Under the pieces are notes generated by a model. That model had not been told where the DNA came from. It saw only the letters and a program-made list of their open reading frames with translations, and made no database searches. Positions 11,956 through 23,720 of a stretch of DNA of 64,000 bases are shown one piece after another. This stretch comes from Betaproteobacteria bacterium (GTDB taxonomy: Bacteria > Pseudomonadota > Gammaproteobacteria > Burkholderiales > Ga0077523): contig JADJPK010000031.1 in NCBI GenBank assembly GCA_016713305.1, positions 248,001 to 312,000 on the forward strand, given 5' to 3'. The position numbers were made by a program, and so were the translations under genes. Each line of letters begins with the position of its first letter. Position 1 is the first letter of the stretch.

Positions 11956-14035
11956 CTAGTCCACGCTCACTTCGATCGCGCCACGCGTCTCCAGGCCGAG
12001 GCCGGGAATGCCGAGGTCGAAGTCGATGCCCGTGCCGGCCGTGACCAGGTTGCCGCCGAGCTGGATGTCCCAGTCCATGAAGATCTCGCGCAGCGGCACG
12101 CCCGGCTCGTCGATATTGGTGTTGAGCCCGATGTCCTCGACGGTGATCTCGCCGTCCTCGTTGCGGTCCCCCAGGATGCCCTGGCCGTTGATCTGGATGG
12201 TGTCGTGCAGCAGCTCGTACAGCTTGACGGAGATGAAGTTGGCCGACGGGTCGTTGGCCGTCTCCACGACGTTGCGCAGCTCGTCGATGAAGCTCTCGCG
12301 GAAGTCCTCGATAAATGTGGCCGCACTGGAGAGCTTGTCGCCTATGAGCGGCATCTTGAGCCCCGCCACCTCGCCATCCAGGAAGTCCTGCAGCAGCGCG
12401 AGGAAGCCGTCGACCCCGTCGATGATCAGCAGCAGGTTGTCCATCGCGCTGAACTGGCTGAAATCGAACGTGAGGATCTCGGGCGCGACGTAAATGAACT
12501 GATCGGCGGAGGGACCGGCAGTGCCACCGATGACGAGGCCGTCGTCGATGGACGCGGAGAGGTGGCCGCCGATCACGATGTCGCCGCGGTACAGGCTCTC
12601 GGTGGGGAAGTACACGGGCAGGGTGCCGTCGACGTCGATGCTCATGCCCACGTCGACCGAGCCACCGAGATCGGACAAGAGGTCGGTGAGCAGAATGCGC
12701 TTGGATTCGTCGGTGCTGCCTGTCAGCGCGGAGTCCTTCAGCGTGAGACCGAAGTTGCCTTCGATGCCCAGGCTGCCGCCGACGATCTTGCCGCCGATGA
12801 AGGGCCCGCCGTCGGGATCGCCCAGGCCGATGGCGAAGGAGATGTCTTCAGCTCCCGCATCGATGTGCCCCTGGATGCCCGTGTCGCCGAACACGACGAT
12901 CTCGGTCGGGTCGGCGAGATTGAGACCGAACGCCAGCGTGAGGTCGAGATTGCCCTGCGTGCGCAAATCTGCGCCCCCGGACAGTTCGAAGGCCTGTGTA
13001 GGCAGTTCGAACCCGATGGGCAGGGATTCGGAGAAGCCGGGCTTGAACGTGAGATCGAAGCGCAGGAAGGTGTCCGTGCCGTCCTCGATGAGGGACAGCC
13101 CCAGGACGTCGCTGTCCTGAGGCATGTTGAAGGCTTCCTTCAACTTCTGCTCGAGGAACTGCACCGTGCCTGCAGGATTCGCCTCCACCTGGTCCAGCGC
13201 CGCGGCGAATTCGTCGGCGTAGCCGAGCATGTCGTTGACGCTCACATTGATGAGCGGGATCTGCTCGTTCAGGAAGCCGAACTCCTCGAACTCCTGCAGG
13301 AAGTCGACGAGGCTTCGCAACGCTTCCAGCACGTCGGCAAAACCGATGTCGTCGAAGTTGCCCAGCTGATCGAACCCGGACGTCGTGATGCTGATCACGG
13401 GCGCCTGGCCATCGAACGGGTCGCCGATGTCCGTGATGTCCACGGTGACGGTCGGCTCGGCCCCGGTCTGGATGAGGCCGAACGACGGCTCCAGGTCGAC
13501 GCTGAAGGTGAGGTTGCCGTTGCCGTTCACCTCGGGCGCGTCGATGAGGGTGTCGATGTCGTCCAGACCATCGATCAGCTCCTTCAACGTGATCTTGCCG
13601 TCGGCCCGGCTGGTGCCGGGATCCTGCAGATCCATGCGGATCTCGCCTTCGAGGTGGCCATCGCCCTTGAGCGAGACGCCCACGAAACCGAACTTCGCGG
13701 CGAGCACGACGCCCTCCGCTTCGCCCGTGCCTGTGGGCGCCAGACCCAGTTCCGACACGGCGGTACCGGATGCGGTGATCGTGAACGATGTGGTTCCTTC
13801 GGCCTCGTTGCGGAAGATGAGGCGCTCGCCGTCATCGCCGACGAAGACCTTGCCCTTGGAGGATCTTGACGCCCCCCACCTCGACGTTGTCGATGGCGGC
13901 CTGGACGTCGGTCACGATGTCCGCCATGTTCGCGTTGGCGGCCGTGTCCGCAACCGACACCGAGACGGCGACGCCCGCACCGCCGTTCAACGAATTGCTG
14001 GTGATGGTGAACTGTGCGTCCGCCGTGAGCTGACC
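11956..14035 (-). CDS. giant protein, second segment: third flagellin-like module and beta-rich repeats
   Basis: After the break at 14035, about 58 residues (GQLTADAQF to GGVKIL) are read in a second frame down to 13858. A third frame then runs from 13857 to the TAG at 11956. Joining them restores a module nearly identical in layout to the one at 14480-14790, which supports two single-base insertions. The rest is a beta-rich repeat region with many phrases of the type FDLTFKPGF and ELSGGADLRTQG and a dockerin/EF-like NEDGEITVEDIG. It resembles the preceding segment, and no enzymatic domain is recognised. The region in front of the TAG (VSVD) and behind it (EVNFGFG) is continuous in the same frame. 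The only ATG-started frame for most of the segment begins at 13758. Confidence 0.75.
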
Positions 14036-15131
14036 CGCTGCCGCCGGCGACCTCGTTGGCGGCAGTGATGACGTAAGCGTCGGGCGTGTCGATCTCGAAG
14101 CCTGCCCGCGCGTGTGCGTCCTCGATGAACAGCCGGTCGAGAATGTCGACGCCTCCGAGGGGCGCGCTGTCGATGATGTGGTCCGGCGTTTCGTCCGGAT
14201 CGTCCGGATCCACCACGTCGGAGCCGAGGATGCCGAGCAGACTCGCCGCGTTGGAACCAATGGCGTTGTCGATCCGGAACACTGCCGATCCGGAGGGTGA
14301 CGTGTCGCGCAGTCGCAAGCGCGAATTCTCGTCGGTGAACTCGACCTGGACACGGCCGCCTGTCTGGCTCTCGATCGCATTGATGACGTCACCGAGCGTC
14401 GCGGTATCGGTGAGCGCATCGAAGTTCACCTCGCGGCGCACGCCATCCCGCGTGGTGATGACGATATCGGCGGGGCTGCCGGTATTGGCCGTGCCAAGAC
14501 CGAGTTCGGATACGGCGACTCCGCTGGCGTTGATGACGAAGCTGGTCGTGCCCGGTTCCTTGGCCGTGAACGTGAGGCGGCGTCCCTCGGAACCGACCAC
14601 CACCTTGTTCTTGAGGATCTGCACGCCGCCCACTTCGACATTGTCGATGGCGTTCTGCACGTCGTTCACGACGTCCAGGATGCTCATGTTCGCCGGCGTC
14701 TCGGACTTGGGCACGGTGACCGTCACCGGCGAGCCGCCGTTGACGCTGTTCATCGCGACCGTGAACGTCGCATCGCCCGACAGGCGTCCGGGCCTGCCGA
14801 TGAGTTCGGACTGGGCGCGCACGCGCAGCTGTCCCTCGACGGTATCGCCCGTCTGGTTCGTGGCGAAGCCCAACTGCGCGGCGGCACTGCTGGCGGACTT
14901 GTACTTCAGAGCGGTGACGCCGCCCTGTGCATTGAGAACGACACGGTTGCCGTCCTTCGCGGCCTGCACCTGGCTGGCGACGCCCGCGGCCGCCAGCGCG
15001 GCATTGATGTCGACAAGAAGATCATCGATGGTCTGGTTCGTCTCGGCGGCGGCCTTGGTCACCGTGACCTCGACGTCCGACGCGGCGCCGTTGATGTTCA
15101 GCTTGAACTTGGCGTCGTCGGTCAGCTGGCC
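13715..15131 (-). repeat. three copies of a ~100-residue flagellin/FliD-like module
   Basis: Copies lie at about 15131-14846, 14790-14478 and 14036-13715, with a fourth at about 5073-4768. Each starts with G-[QRK]-L-[ST]-x-DA-x-F, continues with an NxxxxxVTV strand and a helix such as DVVNDVQNAIDNV, and ends with a strand pair and a phrase like VSELGL or AAQLGF. The layout recalls the Flagellin_IN/FliD insertion modules of flagellar hook-associated proteins. The middle pair is nearly identical, suggesting recent internal duplication. The third copy carries the two indels. Confidence 0.65.
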
Positions 15132-18100
15132 GTAGGAGTTCTTCACTTCCTCCGGGGCTGCGATCACGCGGTCCTTGTTGAAGGTGATCGCGCCGCCTTT
15201 CAGGGACGACAGGAGCGTCGACTCCGACAGGGTGACGTAGCCTTCCTCGCCCAGGTAGATCCCCAGGCGAATGCCCAGTTCGCCGTCGGCAGACAGTTTG
15301 AGCGCACCGTCACCCGTCACATCGCCGATCGCGCCGAGATCGATGTTGAAATCGAGCGGGGTGTCGATCTGCGCGAAGGTCCGCTGCAGGGAGAGATCGA
15401 CGACGATGGATTCGCGGGCCGCATCCCAGGTGACCGGACTGCCGGCGCCGAGAATCTCCACCAGCCGTTCGGCAAGCTGCTGTGCCGTGTTGAAGCGGGG
15501 ATTGTTGTCCTTGTCGACCAGCTTGGCGGTGTCGTCGTCCAGCGTGTCCGCCGTGCCGTTGTCGTCGTACATCAGCGCCTTCTGGATGAGGTCGCCGAGT
15601 TCGAGCGCTCCCCGTACGACGTCACCGACCAGGGGAACGTCGACGCTGAAGGCATCGGTATTCTTGAGATCCGACAGCCAGCCCGTGATCTGCGCGAGCA
15701 GGCTCACGAGGGTTCCTGCGTTCATGTTCGTGAAGCGGGACAGGTCGGTCAGGGACGAAGGAATGTCGACGTCGATCGTGTTCGGATCGGCGAGATTGGT
15801 CCAGTTGAGCGTGATGGCCGTGGACGGGCTGGCCACGAGGCCGATGAACGGCGCGCTGATCGGCAGCACCACCTCGGCCGAGCCGCTGAAGGCGAGGTTG
15901 GCCGTTCCGAGCGCGTCGAGCAGTTCGGAGAAGTCGATGCGCCCGTTGGCGTTGCCGCTGCCAGGTTCGGCCAGGGACAGCGTGAAGGTCGGATTCGCGG
16001 TGATCGATCCGTCCACGACGCCCACGGAGAGGAAGCCGAACCGGGCTTCCGCATCGAGGTTCTCCGCACTGAGGATGAGTTCCGCCGCCACGGACGGATC
16101 GCGGATGAACATCCACTCAGTGGGATCGGCAGGCGTGGCGAGCAGATTGTCGAAGTCGATGCCCACGCCCACGTGAAAGTCGAGCTCTCCGGTCACGGAG
16201 GCGTCCGACGAGAAGCTGAGATCGGCGAGACCTGCCTCGAGATCGAAACCGAGATCCAGCGCCTCCGCCGAGAACAGCTGCTGGGTGAAGGCGAGATCCC
16301 AGGTGAGTTCCTTCGTGGCGCTGTCGAAGTTCAGCCCCAGTGCGTCCGCCTGCACCCCCAGTTCCTCGGCCAGATTGGCGATGAGCTCCTGGATCGAACC
16401 GAAACGCACCTGGCCGGAGGCGGTGCCGATGGGATCGATGATGTTCGTCTGGATGAAGTTCGCGATGTCGACGATGGCATCGAGCGAGTCCTGCAGGAGC
16501 GGCACTTCCTTGCCGTTGAACGTCACCGAGAAATCGGTCAGGGACCGGATCTGGTCCAGCACCTGCTGCGCACCCACGCGGAGGGAGTCGATCAGGGTCG
16601 GCGCCGCGCGGGCGCTGGCCGTCATCTCGATCGTCGACAGATCGGTGATGCTGCCCCAGGTGAACGTGACATCCGCCGAGCCCAGGTCGAAGGGCGGCGC
16701 ATCGCCGGGAAGCACTGCGGCCACGCGGGCATCCACCGTGACGGAGATGTCATCCGCCGCCGAACCGGCGACCGTGAAATCCAGCGTCTGCTCCAGAGCG
16801 GACGGCGTGCCGATGGCGCTGTCGAGATCGGCGATGCGAAGCTTCTCGTCGCCGCCGGCATTGTCCTTGAGGACCACGTCCAGGCGCAGCGCGGGATCCA
16901 CCTCGAGCGAGGCATCCGCGAGGGTGACATCGAGGAAGCCGATGCGGCCGGAGGCGTTGAGATCGCCCTCGATGCCGATGTCGCGCACGGTCATGCGGGT
17001 GTTGCCGCCGGTCGTGTCGATGTAGAAGCCATCCGCATCCACGCCGAACACGACGCGCAGCGTGACTTCCGCACCGATGGTGAGCTTGCCCGACAGGTCC
17101 ACGATGCCGCCGAGCTGCGACGTCAGGATGTCGATGTCGGCCTGGCCCTCCAGGCGGCGGACGATCGTCGCGTCGAAGCGCGTGTTGCCCGCCGACGAGG
17201 TCATCGTGACGTTGCCGTCCGTCGTGTCCAGTGCGTCGAGCTTCTGCTGCAACTGGGTCGCCGTGAGCCCGGGGATGGAGGCCAGCGTGAATCCGTTGGG
17301 GCCTTCCTCGATCAGCCGGCGGAAACCGCTCAGGACCGCGTCGGTCGCGATGCTGCCCGCCGAAGTGCCGTCTCCCGGCGCATCGGTGCCCGCGGGTGCG
17401 TTGGTCGCCGTGCTGCGTCCCTGGAGCGCGCGCGGCAGGGAATTGCCGACCAGCGCGATCTCGTCCCACGCGCCGTCGCCGGAAGCGTCGAGGTAGTTGA
17501 ACAGGAAGTTGAGACCGGCACCGAATTTCTCGCTCTCCGTCGCGGCCGCGACGTTGTCCTGCACGTTGGCCGCCGTGACGTTCTCGTACGTCACACTCTG
17601 GGCGCGGCTGAATCGCGAGTCGTAGGACTTGATGGTCGTCCGGGCGCCATCCACCGTCACCGTCTTGCTTTCGCGGGCCTGGCCTTCGAGCACCAGCCGG
17701 TTGCCGGCACCGGCGCCACCATCGAAATGAATGCCTTCGGGCAGGCTGAGCGGTCCGTTCGTGCTGTCGACCGTCAGGGTATCGTTGCCACCGTTGCCGA
17801 AGACCTCGATCTTCTGCAGGGTGTCGATGGACGCCGAGTAGACCAGTTCGCCTGTCAGCCCCACACGAACTTCGACCTGCGAAGCGTTGGTGGGGCTGCG
17901 GCGGATGACGAACTCGTCGTCTCCGGTGCCGCCGTCGATGCGCAGCGTGGACGGCTGGGTGAGGAAAGACTCCGCCCCCATCACGGTCCAGGCGCCACGG
18001 CCTTGTGTTCCCGCGAGCAGCACGTCGCCTTCGTTGGCGGCACCGAAAGCCGCCGCCGTGCGTTCCGTGAGATCGAGGTCGAACACCAGGGCGTTGGGCA

Positions 18101-21100
18101 GCCCGTTGCCGAATTCCGTCCAGATGCCGCCGGGAGCAGGATCGATGGCGCGATAGGTTCCCGCCGCTCCGCCGGCCAGCAGAATCAGGTGCCCGCCCAT
18201 CCGCGTGGTCTCGACGCTGCGCACGTCCGGATTGTTCATCCGCTGCGACACGAGTACCCAATCATTGCCGGTGGTGCGCCGCCAGACTCCGGTGTCGGTG
18301 GCCGCGAAGATCACGTCGTGATCTTCCGGATCGACCGCGATGTCCTCGATGGACGTCGCCCCGCCAATGGTGAGCGTGGTGAAGTCCGCGGCGACCCCTC
18401 CTGCCCCGGTGCGGGCCGTGCGGACCAGCACCTCGTTGCCGCGCGATGCGGCGATGAAGTCGGCGTTGTTGGTCCCGCCCTTGCGGCCGCCGTACACCAC
18501 CGAACTGAACACGCCGCCGTTGTTCGTGCCGGCTGCCGGCAGCGACAGGCGCTGCACGGTATCAAGACCGTCGTAGAGCGTTGCGCCGCCCGTGCCGATG
18601 TTCGTGCTTTCGTACAGACGAGTGATCCCCAGCAGCATCCGCGAGGAGTCCACCGTGTTCACGGTGTACGGATACTCGATGAACGAGCCGATGAGATTCG
18701 TGTCGCGCGTAGACAGCGCCGTGAAGCGGTTCGTGACCGACACCTGGCCCGTGCCGGCATTGGTGAAGGTGACGGGTGTTCCGCCGTTGGAGTTGGCGAG
18801 CTGGAACGTGGTGGGGCTCGCTGCAGTGACGCCCACCACGAAGTAGCTTCCGGCGCCTGTGGCGCCGCCCGGAAGGTTGCCGGTGCTGTCGACCCAGACC
18901 ACGTCGCCATTCGAGAAGCCGTGTGCCGCCGCGCTGGTCAGCACGCCCGTCCCGGCATTGACCGCCACATTGACCGTGTCGGTCGTGGCGGCTGTGAGCC
19001 CCACGTGGTGGTTGGACCCGGCGACCATGTTGCCGGTGGCGTCGAAGAGGCGGAATCCGAGCGTTTCGAAACTGTTGCCCATCGTGTAACGGCGCACCTG
19101 CTCGAAGGCCGGGTCGGCGTCGGTGTTGATGGGCACCGCGAGCGCCGTGTTGCCGTCGCCCGAACGCCGGAAGACCACCACCTCATCCCACGCGAAGCGC
19201 TCGTCCGCCTCGTCGACGAAACCGTCACCGTCATCGTCCGTGCCGTTGACGGCGCCGGGCTGCTCCGCGATCCCGTTGTCCTGCGTCCCGATGAAGACGA
19301 TGTTGTTCAACGGGTCGTACGCTGCGGAGAGCACTTCGACGGCGCGAATGCCGTTGTTGAGCACTTCCCAGCGGATGCCCTCGAGGGTCACCGTGAACGT
19401 CCCGATGAGCGCCGAGCTGAGCGAGTCTCCGGCAGCCAGCGTGATCGTCTGGGCCGTGACCGACGCGATGGTGTACTGACCGAAGTTCACGTTGGCCAGC
19501 GTGCCGTTGTCCTGCGCATTGCGGATGAACAACCGCATGCCGGCCTGGAATCCATCGGTGACAAAACTGCCGCTCGCGACCGTGCGGGTGATGGTCGAGG
19601 AAGCGCCGTTGGCGAACGTGAAGGCGGTCCGGGCCGTGGCCGGCGCCGTGGTCGCGGGATTGGGCATGCGATAGACGCCGCCGTCATCGCTCTGAAGGAT
19701 GCGGCCCGTGCTGTCGAAGGTGATCACGCGCGCATCGGGGTGCGTCCCGGTCGGCATGACGGGACGCCAGACCTGCCCGTTGGGCGCCGCACGGTTGTCC
19801 CACCAGAACAGGTTCGTGCCGAGTTGCGCCGTGTCTCCGCCGATGAACACGTTTTCCGCTGCGTCCACGGCGAGAGCGAAATTGCGCTGTCCCTGCTGGC
19901 CCACGTGCACCTGCGGCTGAACGTTGCCGGGCGTGGAGGGAATGGCCAGTGCACCGGTGATGACGATTCCCGCCGCGGGTGCGGGCTCCGCGACGAACGC
20001 CGCAGGTGTGTTGCTGATCGATCGAAGCGTCAGCACCGTGGGGGTGGCGGCGGTCACGAAGTAGCGGCCGTTGTTGTTGACCGTGCCGGACACCGTGGCG
20101 AGGTGGCCGGGCATGAACCCGTCCGCACCCCAGGTCCCCGCGCCTGCGGGCCGGGTGATCGTGATGACGCCCGCGGTCCCACCGGAAGCGATGGTGAGGG
20201 TCGGGTTGCCGCTGATCTGGATGGGCGTGCGGGAGACCTGGTTGATCACGGCGCCCGCCACGCCGGCGCCGGCCGCGATGTTGGAACCGGCGGCGAGCGT
20301 GAGGGTGGTGGCCGTGACGGCCGTCACGCGGTAGAGCGTCGCGGTGCCGCCCGGGAGCGTGACGGCGATCTCGCGGTTGGCGACGAAGCCATCGGTGACG
20401 AAGCTGCCACCCGCGTCCTTGCGGGTGATCGTGGGGCTCGCGCCCGCCACGATGTCCACTGCGGCCCCGCCCGACATGGAGACGTCTTCCGCATACATCG
20501 GATCGCGCGGGGGCGGATTGGTGCCGACGAGCGCCCAGTTGGCACTGGCCGGAGCCTTGCGCCATACGCCCATCAGCCAGTCGGTCGTGCCGATGAGCGC
20601 GGCATAGACCGGGTTGTCGTTGGCGGTGCGGTTCTCGCGCACGGACAGCACGATGCGGGCAGCCCCGGCGGCTCCTTCCTCCGGATTGTCGACGCCCAGA
20701 TAGGCATCGTTGTCGACGCCATCCGCGGCGACACCGAGCGTGCCGTTGATGTTGGTCCACGTGGCGCCGGCGTTGTCCGACTGGTAGACACCCCCGCCCA
20801 CCACCCCCCTGTAAAGGCGCGAGAGATTGCCCGGATCCTGGACGATGGACGTCACGGAACTGACGGGGAAGTGATAGACACCCGGCTGCGCGGGCGCGGC
20901 GACGATCTCGGACTTGGTGAAGGTCTGCCCGCCATCGGTGCTGCGGAAGACGCCGCCAGCACGGGCGACGCGCGTCTGCAGAGCACCGGTGTCGTCGCGC
21001 GACGTGACGGAATTGGCGATGGTGCCGACGACGACGACGTCCTGTGCGCCGTCGCGCGTCGCCACGATGGATGCGATGGGCAGGCCCGCCATGTCGGGCG

Positions 21101-22421
21101 GCGTGATCAGTTCCCAGGTGGCGCCGCCGTTGACCGAACGCATGAGGCCGACGCTCTGGCCGCCCGTGTACTGGTTGCTGAACTGGCCGGTGCCGGCATA
21201 GACGACCAGCTTCTCCACGGGAGTCGCCGCCGTGACGAGCGCGCCGGTGTTGTCGTGGGTGCTGACGGCCAGAGCGCCGATCGCCAGCGACGGGAACTGG
21301 TCGGTCGTCGTGGACCACGTGGCGCCCGCATCGGTGGAGCGCCAGACGCCGCCGTTCACCGTGCCGACGAAGAGGATGTTGGAATTGAGCGGATGATCCG
21401 CGATCGCCTGGATGGCGCCCGCCCAGGGCTGGCCGCGGAACAGCGGGAAACCGGCCGCGTTGCCGATGCCGCCTGGCCCTTGCTCCACCCAGTTCGGAAC
21501 ACCGTTCGCGGTCAACGTGAACGAGGCCCCGAGGACCGTTTCCACGTTGCGCAGCTCCACCGCCGGCCCGGTGCCTTCGACCAGAAGAATCGTGCCGTCG
21601 GACTGGCGTACAGCCGTCATCGACACGGCCCGGCCGCTCACGTCCACCGTGTCGTTGCCTTCTCCACCGTCGATCACGATGCGGCTGTCGAACAGCAGCG
21701 CATCGAAATTGATGACGTCGTCGCCCGCGTTCGCGTTGATGAGCAGGTTCTGCTGCGGCTCGCGCAGCGTGTGGTCCTCGAAGGTTCCGTTGAGGCTGTC
21801 GATGAGCAGCGTGCCCACGGTGACGCCATCGAATACCCGGAACGTGTCTGCACCCGCGGTCGCCAGGTTCAACACCTTGTCCGGCGCGATGGTGTTGTCA
21901 GGCAGCGGCTCCATGTTGGCGTAGGCGATCGTCTGGTCGTCCAGACGCACCGTCCCGGAGGACGGACCTGTGGCATCGAAGATGGCGATGGTGACGCGCC
22001 GCTCCGCGATGACCAGCGAATCGAATCCGCCCGCGCCGCCGTCGATCAGGCCGCTGACCGTGGCATCGGGCCCGATGATGAAGGTGTCGCGATCGTTGTC
22101 GCCCCCGGTGAGGCCACCGTCGACGCTGCCCGAGACGGTCCAGACGCGCTCGGGGGTGTCGAGCCATCCGGCCGGCGTGGCGATGTTGGGATCGACCGAG
22201 GCAGGGCCGGGGTTGATGTTGACCGTGATCGGTGCCGTCGTGTCCGGCGCATTGTTGCGGAGGATTTCGGGAACAGCCCCCCCCGGGAGGTCTGCCGAGA
22301 GCAGCACCCGCGGCTCCAGCGCCTCGAAGAACGCCTTTCGGCGGAAGGGGATCGGGGTTCTACGTTGAGCGGTCGCGCGGCGACCATGGAAGAACCGATT
22401 GAATGCGTTTCGCCCGAGCAT
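14036..22421 (-). CDS. giant protein, N-terminal segment: LEPR-XLL, BNR propeller, flagellin-like repeats
   Basis: This is the first about 2,795 residues. The start is the ATG at 22421, preceded by AAGGGG; an upstream in-frame start at 22490 looks less natural. An arginine-rich stretch precedes ALEPRVLL, the LEPR-XLL signature. No classical Sec signal peptide is seen. Residues about 100-280 contain short RTX-like stretches such as GGEGNDTVDV. From about 21400 to 18000 the product has sortilin/BNR blades (GGVWRSTDAGATW, GGVFRSTDGGQTF, GGVYQSDNAGATW), interrupted by repeats resembling phage tail modules. From about 17500 the protein becomes long beta-rich sequence, ending in two flagellin-like modules. 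The frame stays open to a stop at 13584, but everything below about 14035 is out of frame. The promoter must lie in 22422-22901. Confidence 0.85.
19536..20445 (-). repeat. three copies of a ~60-residue tail-fibre-like module inside the propeller region
   Basis: Translated copies lie at about 20445-20280, 20167-20020 and 19600-19440. They share ITR, then GSFVTDGF (or GTWGADGF), a G[MH]-type turn, N[GN]G(R)Y-V and an ending like VTATTLTLAAG. A related element (AHGFSNGDVVWV, then YFVVGVTA and FQLANSN) lies at about 18950-18760. Such GD-V / Y-V-A / T-TL-T patterns are common in phage tail and baseplate proteins. Their function in this protein is unknown. Confidence 0.55.
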
Positions 22422-22901
22422 AGCCGACCCCTTGCCGCGATCTGCGGCGGCTTCATCACAGCCAAAGCCGGATCGGCCGGGGTCGAGCAACCCGCAACGG
22501 GTGAGCCCGTGCTGCAGACACGGGCGTGGCGGGCCACCCTCGCCGGAGAACCGGCACCAGCCCGCGCGAAATCACCCCTTCCGAGCGAGCATGTCTGCGC
22601 GTCGCATGCGCCGCGCAGAAGCAGCACCACGAGGGAAGGACCGGGGAACGGAACGATTCGCCTCAGGGCAACTGCTTGATTCTTTGTTTTGTTGCGCGCG
22701 AGGGTGGCGCCGGGGGCGCCGATAGGAATGGTCTCCTCACGACGGGATGAAAAATACTCTCGCCGGTGCCGCTTGTCTATCGCTGAACAACGTTCATTTC
22801 GCGGCGAAAACCTGTCGAGTTTTCTTACCTTTACATTGTTGCGGCTTATGTCCAGAATCGTCCGCACCCGCGATCGAATCTCTTACTGATCTCTTATTTC
22901 A
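22422..22901. promoter_or_regulatory. 480-bp divergent intergenic region between the giant gene and the adaptor gene
   Basis: No gene is seen here. The part next to the giant gene contains an inverted repeat, GCCCGTG-(7 nt)-CACGGGC, at 22505-22525. The part from about 22675 to 22900 is clearly richer in A+T than its surroundings and probably carries the promoter of the plus-strand adaptor gene. No promoter box could be assigned with confidence. The layout would allow co-regulation of both divergent units. Confidence 0.4.
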
Positions 22902-23720
22902 ATGCTCTTCGCCCTGCGTGATCCGAAGTACCTGGCGGCTCTCTGCCTTCTGCAATGCAGCACCGCCATGGCGGCCGAAGACTACGACTGCCTCATCGAG
23001 GCGCGCGACACCGTGGAGATCCGCAGCCCGGTCGAAGGGTTGATCGAGCAGGTCCTGGTGCGCCGCGGCGACATGGTCCGAAAGGGCACGGTCCTGGTGA
23101 ATCTGGAATCCGGCGCGGAGCGCGCGGCCGTGGAACTGGCCCGGTCCAAGGCCACGATGGAGGGCCCGCTCAGGGCCGCCGAATCCCGGCTCGACTTCGC
23201 CGCCAAGAAGGAGCAGAGGACGGTCGAGCTGTTCAAGCAGAACTTCGTCTCCGCCGGCGCGCTCGACGAGGCCCGGACGCAGCGCGAACTGGCCGAATCG
23301 GAATTGCGGGAAGCCCGCGAGAACCGCCGCCTCAACGAACTGGAACTGCAGAGGTCCGAGGAAGTGCTGAAGCTTCGCACCATCCGTGCGCCGTTCGACG
23401 GCGTGGTGGTGGAGCGGTACATGTCCTCCGGCAGCTTCGCCACTTCGAACGTGAAGGATCCGATCCTCCGGTTGGCGGAAGTCAACCCGCTGCACGTGGA
23501 AGTCGTGATCCCGGCGACGCACTTCGGCAGGATCCGCAAGGGCGCTCGGGCGACGGTCCGGCCGGAGGCCCCCAACGGACGCTTCAAGGCAACCGTGATC
23601 ACGGTGGATTCGGTCATCGACGCGGCGAGCGGCACGTTCGGCGTCCGCCTGGAACTGCCCAATCCCGGACTGGCGATTCCGGCAGGTGCCAAGTGCAAGA
23701 TCGCCTTCGACGGAAAGTAG
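22902..23720 (+). CDS. HlyD/RND-type periplasmic adaptor (membrane fusion protein)
   Basis: The product is 272 residues. An N-terminal signal peptide ends near AMAAED. A lipoyl-like half motif follows (SPVEGLIEQVLVRRGDMVRKG), then a long alpha-helical hairpin (about residues 70-155, heptads rich in A/E/L/R), the second lipoyl half (TIRAPFDGVVV) and a beta-barrel domain. This is the standard order of periplasmic adaptors, which bridge inner-membrane pumps or type I exporters to a TolC-type channel. At 272 residues it is short for the family (usually 350-400) and lacks a clear membrane-proximal domain. No pump or TolC gene is adjacent. It faces the giant gene and is followed by an overlapping gene for a small exported protein, so a role in exporting or assembling the giant protein is plausible but only inferred. 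Confidence 0.85.
   Translation: MLFALRDPKYLAALCLLQCSTAMAAEDYDCLIEARDTVEIRSPVEGLIEQVLVRRGDMVRKGTVLVNLESGAERAAVELARSKATMEGPLRAAESRLDFAAKKEQRTVELFKQNFVSAGALDEARTQRELAESELREARENRRLNELELQRSEEVLKLRTIRAPFDGVVVERYMSSGSFATSNVKDPILRLAEVNPLHVEVVIPATHFGRIRKGARATVRPEAPNGRFKATVITVDSVIDAASGTFGVRLELPNPGLAIPAGAKCKIAFDGK

Larger units (their letters stand above)
1..22421 (-). pseudogene. giant LEPR-XLL/RTX exoprotein gene, frame interrupted five times, 3' end outside window
   Basis: One continuous gene is inferred, because successive minus-strand reading frames join into a single modular protein. Order from the N-terminus: LEPRVLL motif (residues 35-41), BNR/sortilin-like propeller, flagellin-like modules, beta-rich repeats, RTX tract, two PPC-like domains, LamG, FG-GAP, two PA14 domains and more FG-GAP. 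The breaks are apparent +1 insertions in CCC at 14034-14036, GG at 13858-13859, CC at 5795-5796 and CCC at 2795-2797, plus an in-frame TAG at 11956-11958. Coding sense resumes immediately after each one. The frame is still open at base 1, so the intact product would exceed 7,400 residues. LEPR-XLL motifs are known at the N-termini of very long bacterial proteins. Whether the gene is decayed or merely mis-sequenced is open. Segments are listed separately. Confidence 0.8.

Noticed and set aside
5749..13869. A 2,706-codon open frame on the plus strand (also long plus frames at 161-2890, 2859-5810 and 16173-22679)
   Set aside because: They lie opposite the giant gene, are rich in Val/Asp/Arg with no domains, and arise from the GC-rich repeat coding on the minus strand. 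The minus strand shows clear domain motifs.
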